Both the position numbers and the translations under genes were made by a program. The notes under the pieces are model-generated. The model was not told where the DNA came from, made no database searches, and saw only the letters and a program-made list of their open reading frames with translations. Shown one piece after another: positions 45,395-55,973 of a stretch of DNA of 64,000 nucleotides. This stretch comes from Blepharisma stoltei. Its lineage: Eukaryota; Ciliophora; Heterotrichea; Heterotrichida; Blepharismidae. The stretch's first letter is position 1; the number at the start of each line of letters is the position of its first letter. The stretch covers positions 659,001-723,000 of the forward strand of contig CAJZBQ010000004.1 of assembly GCA_914767885.1 (NCBI GenBank), given 5' to 3'.

Positions 45395-47928
45395 CTATGA
45401 ACGAAAAATTAGATTTTGAGAGAAATGTTCAAAACCAGAATTCTTTTTTCTTTCAGTAAAAACTGGCTTATAATCCTCTTCTAAATCTTCAACGATTTCC
45501 ATATCTCTTTTTGGCTCTTTCAATGTGATGCTTTGTCTGAGATCTTCAAAACTTATAATATTTTCAAAATCTCTGTCATTATTTCTTTTCTGGAAATCTC
45601 CCATTTCGTCAATAAGCTCACTCTCATCCATATTTGCTTCCTTTTCACCAAGTTTTATTGGAGAGCTTTCAATTTTTGTTTTATCTAGTTCTGACGATTC
45701 AAAATTGCTAATTATTTGGGCAAATTCTGTTGGGCATAATCGATCTTCTGGAGCAATCATCTCAAATTCGCATAAATAGCTTATTATTGTACCATTAATG
45801 ATGCCTCGAATAAAACCTCCATATAATTGGCTAATAAATCCTCCAATTAAGCATCCAAAAGAAATAGGAAAAACAATCGACCCAATATATCTTGTATATT
45901 CTCCATTTATTGTTTCATCCCTATAATGAATTCAAAGTATAACTAAAACAGATGGGATTAAAAATAAGTTTATTTGTATTTGAAATGTCAGCTTGCTTAG
46001 ACTTAGCATCATTGAATCTTGGCGACCTTTATTCCTCCTAGTTAAGAAATATGATTGCTTGGAAGAATTCATAAAATCATTTCCTCATAGGATTTGGAAA
46101 GAATAAAATATCTCTGTATAATATTTTAGTCAAGATTCAAGGCAAGCAAACATTGGGGAATATAAAAATAGCAAAAAGTTTGATAAGCAATTTTCCCTTG
46201 CCTTTAAGTCTCTTTTTAAGCCACTCAATGTGCTTCTTGGAGAAGAAAGAGCAGGAAGAAGAACGGAAGAATAGCAAATAGTTCCCAAATGATATGTAAA
46301 AATCAATTTTAATGTTGGAAAAATCATTGATTTATTTTTTTCAAAATATTAAAAATATTTTTCTTATAAAATATATCATGCGCTAATCATAAGAGAAAGT
46401 ATGCAATATATTAGTAAATCTACTATAATCGCATTAGAGCTGCCTAGAAGCGATCACAGGGTATAGTATCATATTTGCTACTATCAAACATAAATAGTTC
46501 GGTTTAGGCTGGGAGGGTTTCTATATGAAAATCGTTTGATCAAAGATAGGATTAATTTTCAAATTTTAGGAAATCAATGTTCTGTCGTTCGGTCAAGAAA
46601 TAGCAAGGAGTAAGAAAAATAATGAAAGCATGCAAGTCCATTTCCCAGCATTTGAATTAAGTGAGATATAAAACTCAGCCATCATAGGCAGATTAATAAT
46701 CCACTAACTTCCTTTATTTAATACTTATTTATTTTAACATTTATTGGGATTAAGCCAGTTTTATGAGATTCATATAAAATTTTTTTTATATGAATTACCA
46801 CTTTTGTTGAAAAAATATGAACTTGTTTGAGTAAGAGTTGCAAGCCTTATATATGGATTATAGGTAACTTCTTTAACTTGACCACCGATTACTAAATTTT
46901 CATCTATAATTTCATAATCAGCTAAGCTAAGACCAAATGTTACTAAAATTCAAATTGCGCAAAAAAAGAATAGAGCAAAAATAGATCCAAAAAACGGAAT
47001 GAGTAGAGGAACTACTTGCTTCACTAGTGCTAAATTTCCAAATTTCAATAAATTTCATGCACTTCTAGTGTCATTGCAAAAAATCAAATTAAAAAACCAT
47101 ATAAGCCCTAAAATTCCTAAAACATACGAAGATATTCTCCAGCGATTTAAATGATCAAAACTGCAACTTTCCATCACAACAGGGCCTTTATCTTCACACA
47201 ATCGATCTTCTTCTCGATCCCCTTCTTTAAAGATTTCATAAGATAGTCCTTCAATTAATACAAAAAATAAAGCCAAATTTAGGTATATCAATACCCTCAA
47301 AAATCCTAATTTTACCTTGAAGACTATTAATCAAAGGGTTCCTAGAATACTTGTGAAAATGCCACTTAAAAGTAGCAAATCCCAAGATCTAACTATGTCC
47401 CCTGCTCAATTCTCAATGTTTCTATCATCAATGAACTCATAAACTTTTTTTCTCTTGTCTTTTTCTGCAGGTATACAATATTTATTTTTATATGGCTTTG
47501 AAGGATATGTAGAAAAGCATTGATTTATGTCTATTGATAAATCAGTATCGTACAAGCAAACTCCATATTCTACAGTGTAAGCAGGGCATCCACTTAAGCA
47601 TACAACGATATTTGTAGTCTCTAAAGGATTAACAAAAAATCCATAACTTTCTTTAGATAAATTTCCTTCTCCACACAAACTTGCCCTGAAATCATAAGGG
47701 GCAGTTAATAATTTCTGGTTTCCTGCATACAAGCCTTAAATAAAAATTACTGTAAATTATAATTGCTACAAGCCCAAGATTGCAAACCAAAAATATAATG
47801 AGGCAGCTTCCATCACTGCATCTCCTGTGCATAACAGGCCCTTCAAAGGACCTTCTAGAAGTTAGCGGCTTATTCAAAGGATGGGACAACTCTTTTTCTT
47901 CTCAGTTTTCAATTTTAGTTCTACTCAT
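45395..47928 (-). CDS. Choline transporter-like protein (CTL / SLC44 family)
   Basis: ATG at 47928 (MSRTKIENW), stop TAG at 45395-45397. After a 16-nt intron (47735-47750), a 264-bp IES and an unresolved stretch near 46740-46800, the protein is about 736 residues. N-terminal Cys/Asp-rich start (MHRRCSDGSCLIIF) and first TM, large loop with PYDFRASLCGEGN, C-rich positions and several TM segments. The family-typical C-terminal half follows: TYHLGTICYSSVLLP, then NDFMNSSKQSYFLTRRN, two TM segments and an acidic tail of about 120 residues. SLC44 proteins carry choline or ethanolamine across membranes. In the stretch 46740-46800 no single frame is open; a 27-nt GT...AG intron plus removal of 16 nt in an AT palindrome would join SGNSY to the next segment, but this is a guess. 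Confidence 0.85.
46349..46612. mobile_element. IES in the SLC44 gene, partial GATCAAGG-end family (264 bp)
   Basis: Right end CGTTCGGTCAAGAAATAGC...GGAG|TAAG and an inner copy (ATGAAAATCGTTTGATCAAAG) match the right part of the histidine kinase IES. The left end (AAAATA|TTAAAAATATT) does not. Excision joins ACFHYFSY to FEKNKSMIFPTL in frame. Confidence 0.78.
47735..47750 (-). other. 16-nt intron in SLC44
   Basis: GTAATTTTTATTTAAG on the minus strand. Removal joins VAIIIYS to LYAGNQKLL; without it the frame is lost after the first TM segment. Confidence 0.88.
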
Positions 47929-48522
47929 TAAAATATTTTATCAACACTTGTCCAAAATTATGAAATTCAAAAACTTTAAAAATATCCAGGAAATTCATCT
48001 TTTAATCTTAATATTGTCGATTATAGCATAGCAATAATATCTTATTTCACTTTTTCGTGATTTAGTATTTGAATAGATTTACTAAATATGATTATAAGAT
48101 ATTAGATTATATTAAATAATTTAAAAAATAAATTTTGCTATATTGATATCATTATACTTGTTTGACTATTTTCTTCATTAATTCTCAAAATATAATGAAC
48201 CTTGAAAAATAGCTTCACCTATCTGAAATATTCATAATTAAGTCTCTTTGATGAAATAAATGTCTCAATTCAGCATGCTCTTCTAATTGGCAAAAATTTT
48301 GGATATAAGTGGCTAGGTTTTATTCATTGTTCACCCCATTCTCCCTACTAATTTTAATAGAAATAAGAGAAGAAAAATTAAAATTGTTGGAGAGAGAAAT
48401 AATTAAAAAAAGAATATATTAGCACTGTTCCATATTATTTCACTCAAGTCAATTGTCATAAATGAATACCCAACAATAAAGATCATAAAATTAATTAAAT
48501 TAATATTTCATAGGTAATCAAA
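47929..48522. other. Divergent intergenic region
   Basis: AT-rich promoter region between SLC44 (-) and the coiled-coil gene (+). No further feature seen. Confidence 0.5.
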
Positions 48523-51100
48523 ATGAATGAGCAGATCATTAGTCTTCAAGAAAATAGTCCCTTCCCTGATGAATATTTGCACTCAGAAAACATATTAAAA
48601 GCTGAAACATTTCGCCTCAAACAAGAAATCGAACAGCAATACAGTTCAAAAACGCAAGAAATGGAAAGCATTAAAAGCATAGATTTATCAGAACAAGTAA
48701 AGCTAAGGAACCAACTAAACCTTCTTGTTTCTGAAAATAGCTCAAGGCAAAATACGCTTGGGGTTTTAGAAGAAACCATTAATCCCTCTCTTTAAAGTAG
48801 TAAAATAATTTTAAATATACAAATGTAAATATTTTTATATATAATTAATAGTTCTTATAGCAAAATCTCTTTCCTAAATTTATTTAATTTAAGAAAGCTT
48901 ATATTATTAAGTATAAATTTTATAAATTAGATTAGATTTTTTTTTACAATATGCGCGAATTATCCTAAATAATTTTTTATATATAGTTGATATAAATATT
49001 TTTATCAAAATAGATTACCCCCTTTAAGAGAGAGCATAACATTTTCCTCGTTCTTAACGAAGGGGAGTTAGAAAACTAGAAAGAATTGCAATTGAAAACG
49101 TTACAAATTCTCAACTCCCATTGCAAAACAAAGCAAGCGATCTATTGAGGCAAGTTTTGGAACAGGAGTCGAAAGTTTCACTTGAAACCAAAAACTCTGA
49201 GGCCTTATCAAAAATGAGGGCGAAGGAAAGACTTTCTGCAATGATTTTGAGTCAAAGGCTGAAAGAGATGGGCGATACGCACTCAAGAATAACTAAACAC
49301 CATTCAGCTTTGTTGCAAAATAAATTTACATCAAAAAATAACTCAATTATTGTGCAATTACAGACTGATAAATACCAAGAGGCTGTAGAAAAATCGAAAA
49401 CTGACTTTGAAAATAACTATAAGAAACTAGGTATAATGAAACAGAATGTTGTAAATAAATCTGAAGATATAATCGAAAGAATGGGCTTTTTCAGCATCCA
49501 GAAAAAAATAAATGAATCTGCGAAGAAGAATTTAGTGGGTCAGCTGCTTGAAAATGAAATTACTTTAAAGCAATCTCATAATGAACTGCAAGAAATGAAA
49601 AAGGCACTTGCAACCTATTTTTATCATTTTAAAAAGATTGAAGACATCATGTGCCGAAATAATCATCAGTGTGACATTACTCATGGAATTGGCCAGCAGG
49701 AAATTGATGAAATTATATTGTGCTATAAAGAATTAATTTTCAAGGAAACCTCCTTGAGCACTAGGTACCAAGAACTTTCGCTGCTTCAAGCGATCAAAAA
49801 GGACGAGTTTCTGAATATCGATCAAGAGCTCGATAATTTAAAACGTGAAAACTCAGGGATTATTGATAGTGCTCCTAATAGCACTTTTAATGAAGCTCTC
49901 TTTAAGATTGAAACAGTCCCAAAGAGCATTAAAGAATCTTCTCGATTTTCTGAAAACCTGCTGCTCCTGCTATATGTTTTTTTTTCTCATATTATTGATA
50001 ATTATGTTTATTTTTTGGAAAGGATCAATGACCAAGCTGTTGAAGAGAGCAAACTGCAAAAGCTAACGAGAGATTTTCGATCTGCAACTGCAGCAATTTT
50101 AAAAGGAATCAAGCGAGAATCAATAAGAAAATCACGTCGCATGGTAACTTTAATCAAAAAAAAATTCTTACCATCCTTGCAAAGAATGGACTCAATGAAT
50201 TCGAGTGCAAAACTCTTTTTTCACAAGCTGTCAAAGAGCCAGATTGCTCAGGCATTTCTTCAATTTTTCCCTAATGATAAAAGACTATCATTGCTGTTTT
50301 CGAGTTTCGTTGAGGACTGCCAAATAATCAGAATTTTCCTCAACGAAGAAATGCTGAAAAACTTCTTATCTGAAATATCAAGAGAAGAAATTGCGAATAA
50401 GCTTCCGCTTATAAATACAGAGTCCCATGAAATTCTCAAGCAGAGAATTGTTTTGCTTGGAGAAGAATTCTCGAGAGTCTTGGAAAACTCATTAAAATTA
50501 AAAGAAGAAAACATGAGGTTTGTTAACAGCTGCGACATTAAGCATCAAGGCAAAGTTAGAGAAATAACTAGAATTTTCGAGAGCAAAAAGCTAGAAATTA
50601 AAAATATTGAGAAAGCTGTAGATATCACAAACGATACTGAAAATGGAATCTATCAAATCGTTGAGAAATCACCAAGGCATCAAGTTCAAAAAAACGAAAT
50701 GGCGACATTGGAAGAAGTTTTGAAGCCAAGAAAGCTAAGTTTGCCACATTTAATGATGAAAGATATTCCAAAGTTCAATATGCACCATAAATCCTCAAGT
50801 GATGTTTCTGATGAAAAAGTAAAATCTGCTATCAGAGCTCACACTATTTTGCAAGAAGTCTTGGCCATTGATAAAAAGATGATGACTCTTAAGTTCAAAG
50901 AAAAATTGACTCTGAAGAATCAAGCAAAATATGCCAAATCGCAAATTAAAATCCCAAGAAAGTTTTTCCTTAAGGAGAGAAGTTATAATAATGACTCTGC
51001 ATCAAAATTTATGTCGTTAACCGATAGGAAACATTTGAGATCGCATTCAGTAGCTGGATCCACAAGAGCAAGTAAACGATCATATGCTAAAGATTATTAA
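48523..51100 (+). CDS. Coiled-coil protein of unknown function
   Basis: ATG at 48523 (MNEQIISLQ), stop TAA. Removing the 289-bp IES leaves 2289 nt, 762 residues. The sequence is rich in Glu, Lys, Gln, Leu and Ser with long heptad-like stretches (e.g. RLKQEIEQQYSSKTQEME, LEQESKVSLETKNSEAL), so most of it should be alpha-helical coiled coil. A less charged middle (about residues 260-310: LLLLYVFFSHIIDNYVYFLE) could pack as a globular helix. The C-terminus is basic (SLTDRKHLRSHSVAGSTRASKRS). No domain recognised; a cytoskeletal or basal-body role would be a guess. Confidence 0.85.
48782..49070. mobile_element. Degenerate MITE-type IES in the coiled-coil gene (289 bp)
   Basis: Left junction ACCATTA|ATCCCTCTC, right junction AAGGGGAGTTA|GAAAACTAG. 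Excision gives LEETIRKLERIAIEN, continuing the coiled coil. The right end keeps a worn form of the family hairpin (CCCCCTTTAAGAGAG...TTCTTAACGAAGGGG). Confidence 0.9.
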
Positions 51101-51109
51101 TAAAAACTA

Positions 51110-51226
51110 TATAGAAATCTCCTATAAATAGCTCTATAAGGTCAGAAAATTAAAGAGAGGCTCATTGTCAACTCTCCAATCGTTTGCCTTTTTCGGGCTA
51201 TTTATAGGAGATTCTTATATATAATG
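51110..51226. mobile_element. Palindrome-ended insert downstream of the coiled-coil gene (about 117 bp)
   Basis: Left arm AATCTCCTATAAATAGC, right arm GCTATTTATAGGAGATT, both next to TATATA. Unique centre of about 70 bp. Lies 10 bp after the stop codon, thus in the 3' flank. Confidence 0.75.
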
Positions 51227-51435
51227 TCAATCTGTTTTAAAAAAGAGGATTAATTTTGATAATCAAAATGTCATAACCAGGATATCATTTTATATTAAAT
51301 GAATATTTTAAAAATTTAACTTTTTAAATAATAAAATGACTGTATTAAATTAAGAAATTATCCATTTTGCTAAATATTAGCAAATTGTTTACAATGTTCT
51401 TATAATTGTTCTAAGAAATATAAATTTTCATCGGA

Positions 51436-51590
51436 TATAGAATTTTCCCATAGATGGCGTAGTTTGCCCTTGATTTGCCCACTGAAAATTTTTTTTGGTT
51501 TGACCAAACCATATGGTACTGGCCGAACCAAAAAATTTTTTCAGTGGGCAAATCAAGGGCAAACTACGCCATTTAAGGGAAATTTCTATA
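51436..51590. mobile_element. Palindromic insert upstream of STT3 (155 bp)
   Basis: Arms of about 70 bp starting TATAGAATTTTCCCATAGATG; close relative of the exchanger-gene IES at 26654, sharing TTTGCCCTTGATTTGCCCA and the centre GGTTTGACCAAACCATA. The last arm has ATTTAAGGG where its partner would need ATCTATGGG. It lies about 40 bp before the STT3 start. Confidence 0.9.
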
Positions 51591-51628
51591 ATTAATTAGC
51601 GAGCAGATATTGCTAATAGTTTATAAAA

Positions 51629-53806
51629 ATGGAATCGAGCACAGGTATTAAAGAAGTGCTATCACATTGGGCCCCAGTTTTTCGTATCATAATTCTTGCA
51701 ATGATTTGTGTAATAGCAGTGATAATTCGTGTCTTCTCTGTATGAATTATTTAGATTATTCGCTTCGAAAGTATAATTCATGAATTTGATCCTTGGTTCA
51801 ATTACAGAACAACTCGATTTCTATCTGAAAAAGGTTTGTATGAGTTCTGGAACTGGTTTGATCCATACTCTTGGTTCCCCCTAGGAAGAGTGATCGGCGG
51901 CACTTTATATCCAGGGATAATGACTACTTCTCTAGCACTACACAGCTTTTCTCATTTCCTTACATTTCCAATAGATATAAGGAATGTGTGCGTATTTCTA
52001 GCACCAATGTTTTCAGCGCTTACTGCCCTTTCTTGCTACTTATTAACGAAAGAAATTACAAACAAATCAGAGCCTGCATTATTTGGAGCGCTTTTTATTA
52101 GCGTAGTGCCAGCTTACATATCGAGATCAGTAGCAGGGAGTTATGATTATGAAGGAACAGCTATTTTTGCCATGATGTTTACGTTTTATCTATTTATTAG
52201 GGCTTCGAAAACGGTAGGATTTATTTAGGGATCTCTGATTTGGAGCAGCATGGCTTCTTTGGCATTCTTCTACATGGCAGCGTCATGGGGAGGGTACACA
52301 TTCATCATCAACGTCATCCCAATTTATGTGATAGGCTTGATTTTTATAGGCAAATTCAGCAATAATATGTATATTGCTTATTGCACATTCCATGTACTTG
52401 GCACACTACTAGCAATGCAAATACCTTTTATCGGCTTCCTTGGAGTGACTTCTTCAGAGCATTTAGCTTCACATTTGGTATTTATCTTCATTAATATTTA
52501 TTATGTGTGCGATTGGGTAAAAGAGAAAATTGGCGAACAAAGATTTAGGTTTATAATGAGGCTTATGATATATGGCTCTCTCTTTTTAATTGTTCTCTAT
52601 GCGCTATACGTAACTTTGACAAGAAAAATGGTTTGGAGCGGAAGATCGATGTCTTTGCTTGACCCTACTTATGCGAAAAAATTCATCCCAATTATAGCTT
52701 CAGTTTCTGAGCATCAGCCTACAACTTGGTCTTCTTTCTTTTTTGATATGCACGTCTTGACTGTTTTTGCACCTCTTGGCCTATATTATTGCTTGATAGA
52801 ATATACAGAAGCCAGGCTTTTCATTGCTTTATATGGAGTTTTGGCTGTATATTTTGCATCTGTTATGGTTAGGCTGCTGCTTGTTCTCGCACCTGCACTC
52901 TGCGTTCTCTCTGGGATCGGAGTGTCAGAAACTTTGCAAACTTTTGTCAGACATGTTATTTACTACAAAGAATGGCTAAGGTATCATGACACAAAGAACT
53001 CTATAGAAAAACTTAAAAAGCCGGCATATGGAATTCCTATTGAATTATCATTACCTGTAATTATTGTTATTGGAGGGTTCTCGATGCTCTATATATGGCA
53101 TAGTGTATGGGCTGGCGCTGCAAGCTATTCGAGTCCATCCATAATTATGTCAAGCACCGGCCAGCAAGGGGAGCGAATAATTATTGATGACTACAGGGAG
53201 GCTTATTATTGGCTCCGCATGAACACCGAGCAAAATTCACGAATAATGTCATGGTGGGATTATGGCTACCAGATAACTGGGATGGGAAATCGAACAGTTA
53301 TGGTTGACAATAACACATGGAATAACACTCACATAGCGACCATGGGAATGATTTTTGGCAGTGATGAAGAGGAAGCTGCTACTTTGTTGAGGAAATTAGA
53401 TGTGAATTACGTTCTGGTTATTTTTGGAGGCTACAATGGATACTCAGGAGATGACATTAATAAATTTTTGTGGATGATCAGAATTGCAGGCGGAGTTTTT
53501 CCACATATAAAGGAAAGCAATTACAGAAGCAATGGGGCCTATAGAGTCGATGGAGGTGCATCGCAAACTATGAAAAAAAGCTTGATGTACAGACTTTCAT
53601 ATTATAGATTTGGGGAGGTTAGCAGAAATGGAAGAGTTGCAGGCTATGATGTTGTAAGGAAAGCGGAAGTTGGAGAAAAAGATATCAAGCTAAAGCATTT
53701 CAGAGAGGCCTTTACATCCAAAAATTGGATAGTAAGGATATTTGAATTACTTCCAGAAGCTAATCGAGATGAAATGAGCCCTCGCGAGACCTTTCCTTCA
53801 AGATAG
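51629..53806 (+). CDS. STT3: Oligosaccharyltransferase catalytic subunit STT3
   Basis: ATG at 51629 ([16 protein letters not shown]), stop TAG. Two 15-nt introns are removed to give 715 residues, the usual STT3 length. It transfers the preassembled oligosaccharide from dolichol to Asn of nascent proteins in the ER. Seen: the first-loop [15 protein letters not shown] with the catalytic DxD-like Asp, [19 protein letters not shown], [20 protein letters not shown] [16 protein letters not shown], about 12 TM segments, and in the lumenal domain near residue 530 the sequon-binding SWWDYGYQ, then [15 protein letters not shown]. The gene carries no IES in its coding region, though palindromic inserts crowd its 5' side. 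Its 3' end faces the CDPK gene with only 43 bp between stops. Confidence 0.96.
51740..51754 (+). other. 15-nt intron 1 of STT3
   Basis: GTATGAATTATTTAG. Removal joins VIRVFS to [14 protein letters not shown], the family sequence. The intron ends TAG. Confidence 0.93.
52214..52228 (+). other. 15-nt intron 2 of STT3
   Basis: GTAGGATTTATTTAG. Removal joins FIRASKT to [13 protein letters not shown]; the intron would otherwise supply a stop. Confidence 0.93.
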
Positions 53807-53849
53807 ACAATAAAATAAAATAATCCAGACTATTTAATAATATGTTAGC

Positions 53850-55888
53850 TTATGTCATTGTTTTACACACAGGAAAGTCACTGGCAGAAACTTTTGAATT
53901 TGTACTGCTTCTTCTTTCAGAAATCCGACTAACTCTTCGTATACTCAATCTTTGCTTAGACAGCCTCCTCACTGAATTTCTTGGCGATTCTTCTGTTCCT
54001 AGTGAAAATCTCATAGAGTTATCTTCGGAAAAGCACATCATTATTTCTTTGAAATGAGCAAAATCCATAAATTCCCCAGCTTTCAATTGAAACTCATTCA
54101 CAATTTCATTAAAATCATTGCTATTAAGGGAACAGCCTGCTACTTCAAGTGCCGTTTTTAATTCTTTAACTCCAATTTTCTCCTCATTATTCTATATATT
54201 TCATACAAGATCAAACTTTTTAAAAACATCCCATATGATTTCTTCATTTAGAATCTTCTTCCTATCGAGAACAGCTACTATAAACTCTGTGTAATTTAGT
54301 TTTCCTTTTCCTATATAATCTATGTTTCTAATCATATTGTGAAAATCATCAAGGAAAATTTCATGGCCCTGCCTAATCATGGCTTGCTCTATATCGATTG
54401 CAGTAATGTAACCTTGATTTGCTGAATCCAAAGACATAAAAGCATTGTGAAGTTCTGAAATTTGTTCTTCAGAAAGATTTTTAACTACTAGTTTCATGGT
54501 TTCCTGTCAGAGCTTTCCTCTAGCCTTGTAGTTCTTCAAAGAATTGAAAATATTTAAATTAACGGGCTCAGGTTGGTTGACCATAAAACGCTGAAATCAC
54601 GGATGCATTAATGCCTGGGACATGTTATAACGCTGGGCTGGGTCTAGCACAAGGAGTCTGGAGATCAAGTCTTTTGCTTCACTAGAAATATTTGCTCACT
54701 TTGGATGAGAAAATGAAAAATGTCCTCTGGATATTCTCATGAACACATCATTGACGTTCACTCCAATAAACGGATGCTTACCAACAAGTAAGAAGTACAT
54801 TATTACACCAAGAGATCAGTAATCACACTCTTTGCCATATGTTTCATGCATCATTTCAGGAGCTAAATAATAAGGAGTCCCAACCATAGTACTCATTTGG
54901 TTATTGGTAAATTTTATAGACATCCCAAAGTCAATGATTTTTATTTCAGCATCAGGCCCTGCATGACTTAGCATGAAATTTTCCGGTTTCAGGTCTCGAT
55001 GACACACATTTAGCCTATGCAAGTGTTTGACCCCAAGCATCAGTTTTTTCATTATCGTTGCTACTTCCATTTCATTTAAAGTCCCTTTAAGTAATAAATA
55101 ATCAAAGAGGTCACCTCCTGTGCATAACTCCATCACAATATGTATATACTTTTTGTCTTCATAAATTTCATACATTTTAATGATGTTAGGGTGATCTACA
55201 ATCTGCAAAATTTCGAGCTCTCTTCTTACTCCCCCCCCCCTCTGTGAGTGAACAAAACCATTAGAAAAATCGCTATTTTTTGCCCAAAAACCCACCCTCC
55301 GAGAGTGAAGAAAAATTTTTTATGTAAAAAAATTTGATATATAAATGATAATTAATATAATGAAATCTAGAGCTAATTCTGTTTAATTTTAAATGAATTG
55401 CTTTTTAAAACATAAATTTTATAAATTAAAATTAATATTTGCTTTCAAATTTTTGCAAATTAGGATTTTTTTAAATTTCGAAAAAAAATATTTTTTATAA
55501 AATTTACATATAAATTTTTTTAAAAAAAAAAAATTAACCCCCTTCCGTGAGTAAACAAAAATTTTTTTGTCCACTCACAGAGGGGGGGGGGGAGTAGCGA
55601 TTCAGTCTCTTTTAGCACTCTATCTTTTGAAATCGACTTGACTGCGTAATGTTTTCCTCTGGCGGCTTCATTTGAAATTTCCAATGGCTTCGCGTTTAGC
55701 ATTTTTATGGCTTCCCTTACTGTTCCAAATTGTCCGTAGCCTATGACTTTGATAAATTCGTAGTATTCTCTTACATCTTTTTATTCATTACTGTCGAGTA
55801 TTGCATGTGGTGATAAATTAGAAAATTTTATGCCTTCAGCATATGGAGGAAATCTCAGTTTAATGTCTCGCTGGCAACAAATTCCCAT
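53850..55888 (-). CDS. Calcium-dependent protein kinase (CDPK type)
   Basis: ATG at 55888 (MGICCQ, a likely N-myristoylation and palmitoylation signal). Two 15-nt introns and one 368-bp IES are removed to leave 1641 nt, 546 residues; stop TAA. Kinase domain about residues 42-330: IGYGQFGTVREA loop, catalytic Lys in HYAVKSI, HRDLKPENFML, DFGMS (usually DFGLS), GTPYYLAPE. Then a junction region and EF-hand-like repeats (AFMSLDSANQGYITAIDIEQA, IGKGKLNYTEFIVA, FDLNNEEKIGVKELKTAL). Several loops lack the full set of acidic ligands, so Ca2+ binding may be weakened. Ser/Arg-rich tail. Expected role: Ca2+-dependent Ser/Thr phosphorylation at membranes. The IES separates the catalytic Lys from the helix-C Glu. 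Confidence 0.93.
54192..54206 (-). other. 15-nt intron 2 of the CDPK gene
   Basis: GTATGAAATATATAG on the minus strand. Removal joins KKFDL to NNEEKIGVKEL within an EF-hand. Confidence 0.92.
55229..55596 (+). mobile_element. Full-length MITE-type IES in the CDPK gene (368 bp)
   Basis: Plus-strand junctions TCTTCTTA|CTCCCCCC and GGGGGGGAGTA|GCGATTC. Excision gives KETESLRRELEILQ. It has both family ends, with the sub-terminal repeat (ACCCACCCTCCGAGAGTGAAG) left and the hairpin right. Confidence 0.94.
55777..55791 (-). other. 15-nt intron 1 of the CDPK gene
   Basis: GTAATGAATAAAAAG on the minus strand. Removal eliminates an in-frame TAA and joins HAILD to NVREYYEFIKVIG. Confidence 0.92.
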
Positions 55889-55973
55889 TGAGTTTTCCTA
55901 AATTTATACTTAAAATGAAATATAGAGTTTTTGTGTGGGAGAAATTGTTTAATTATTAATTACAGGAAAGCAG

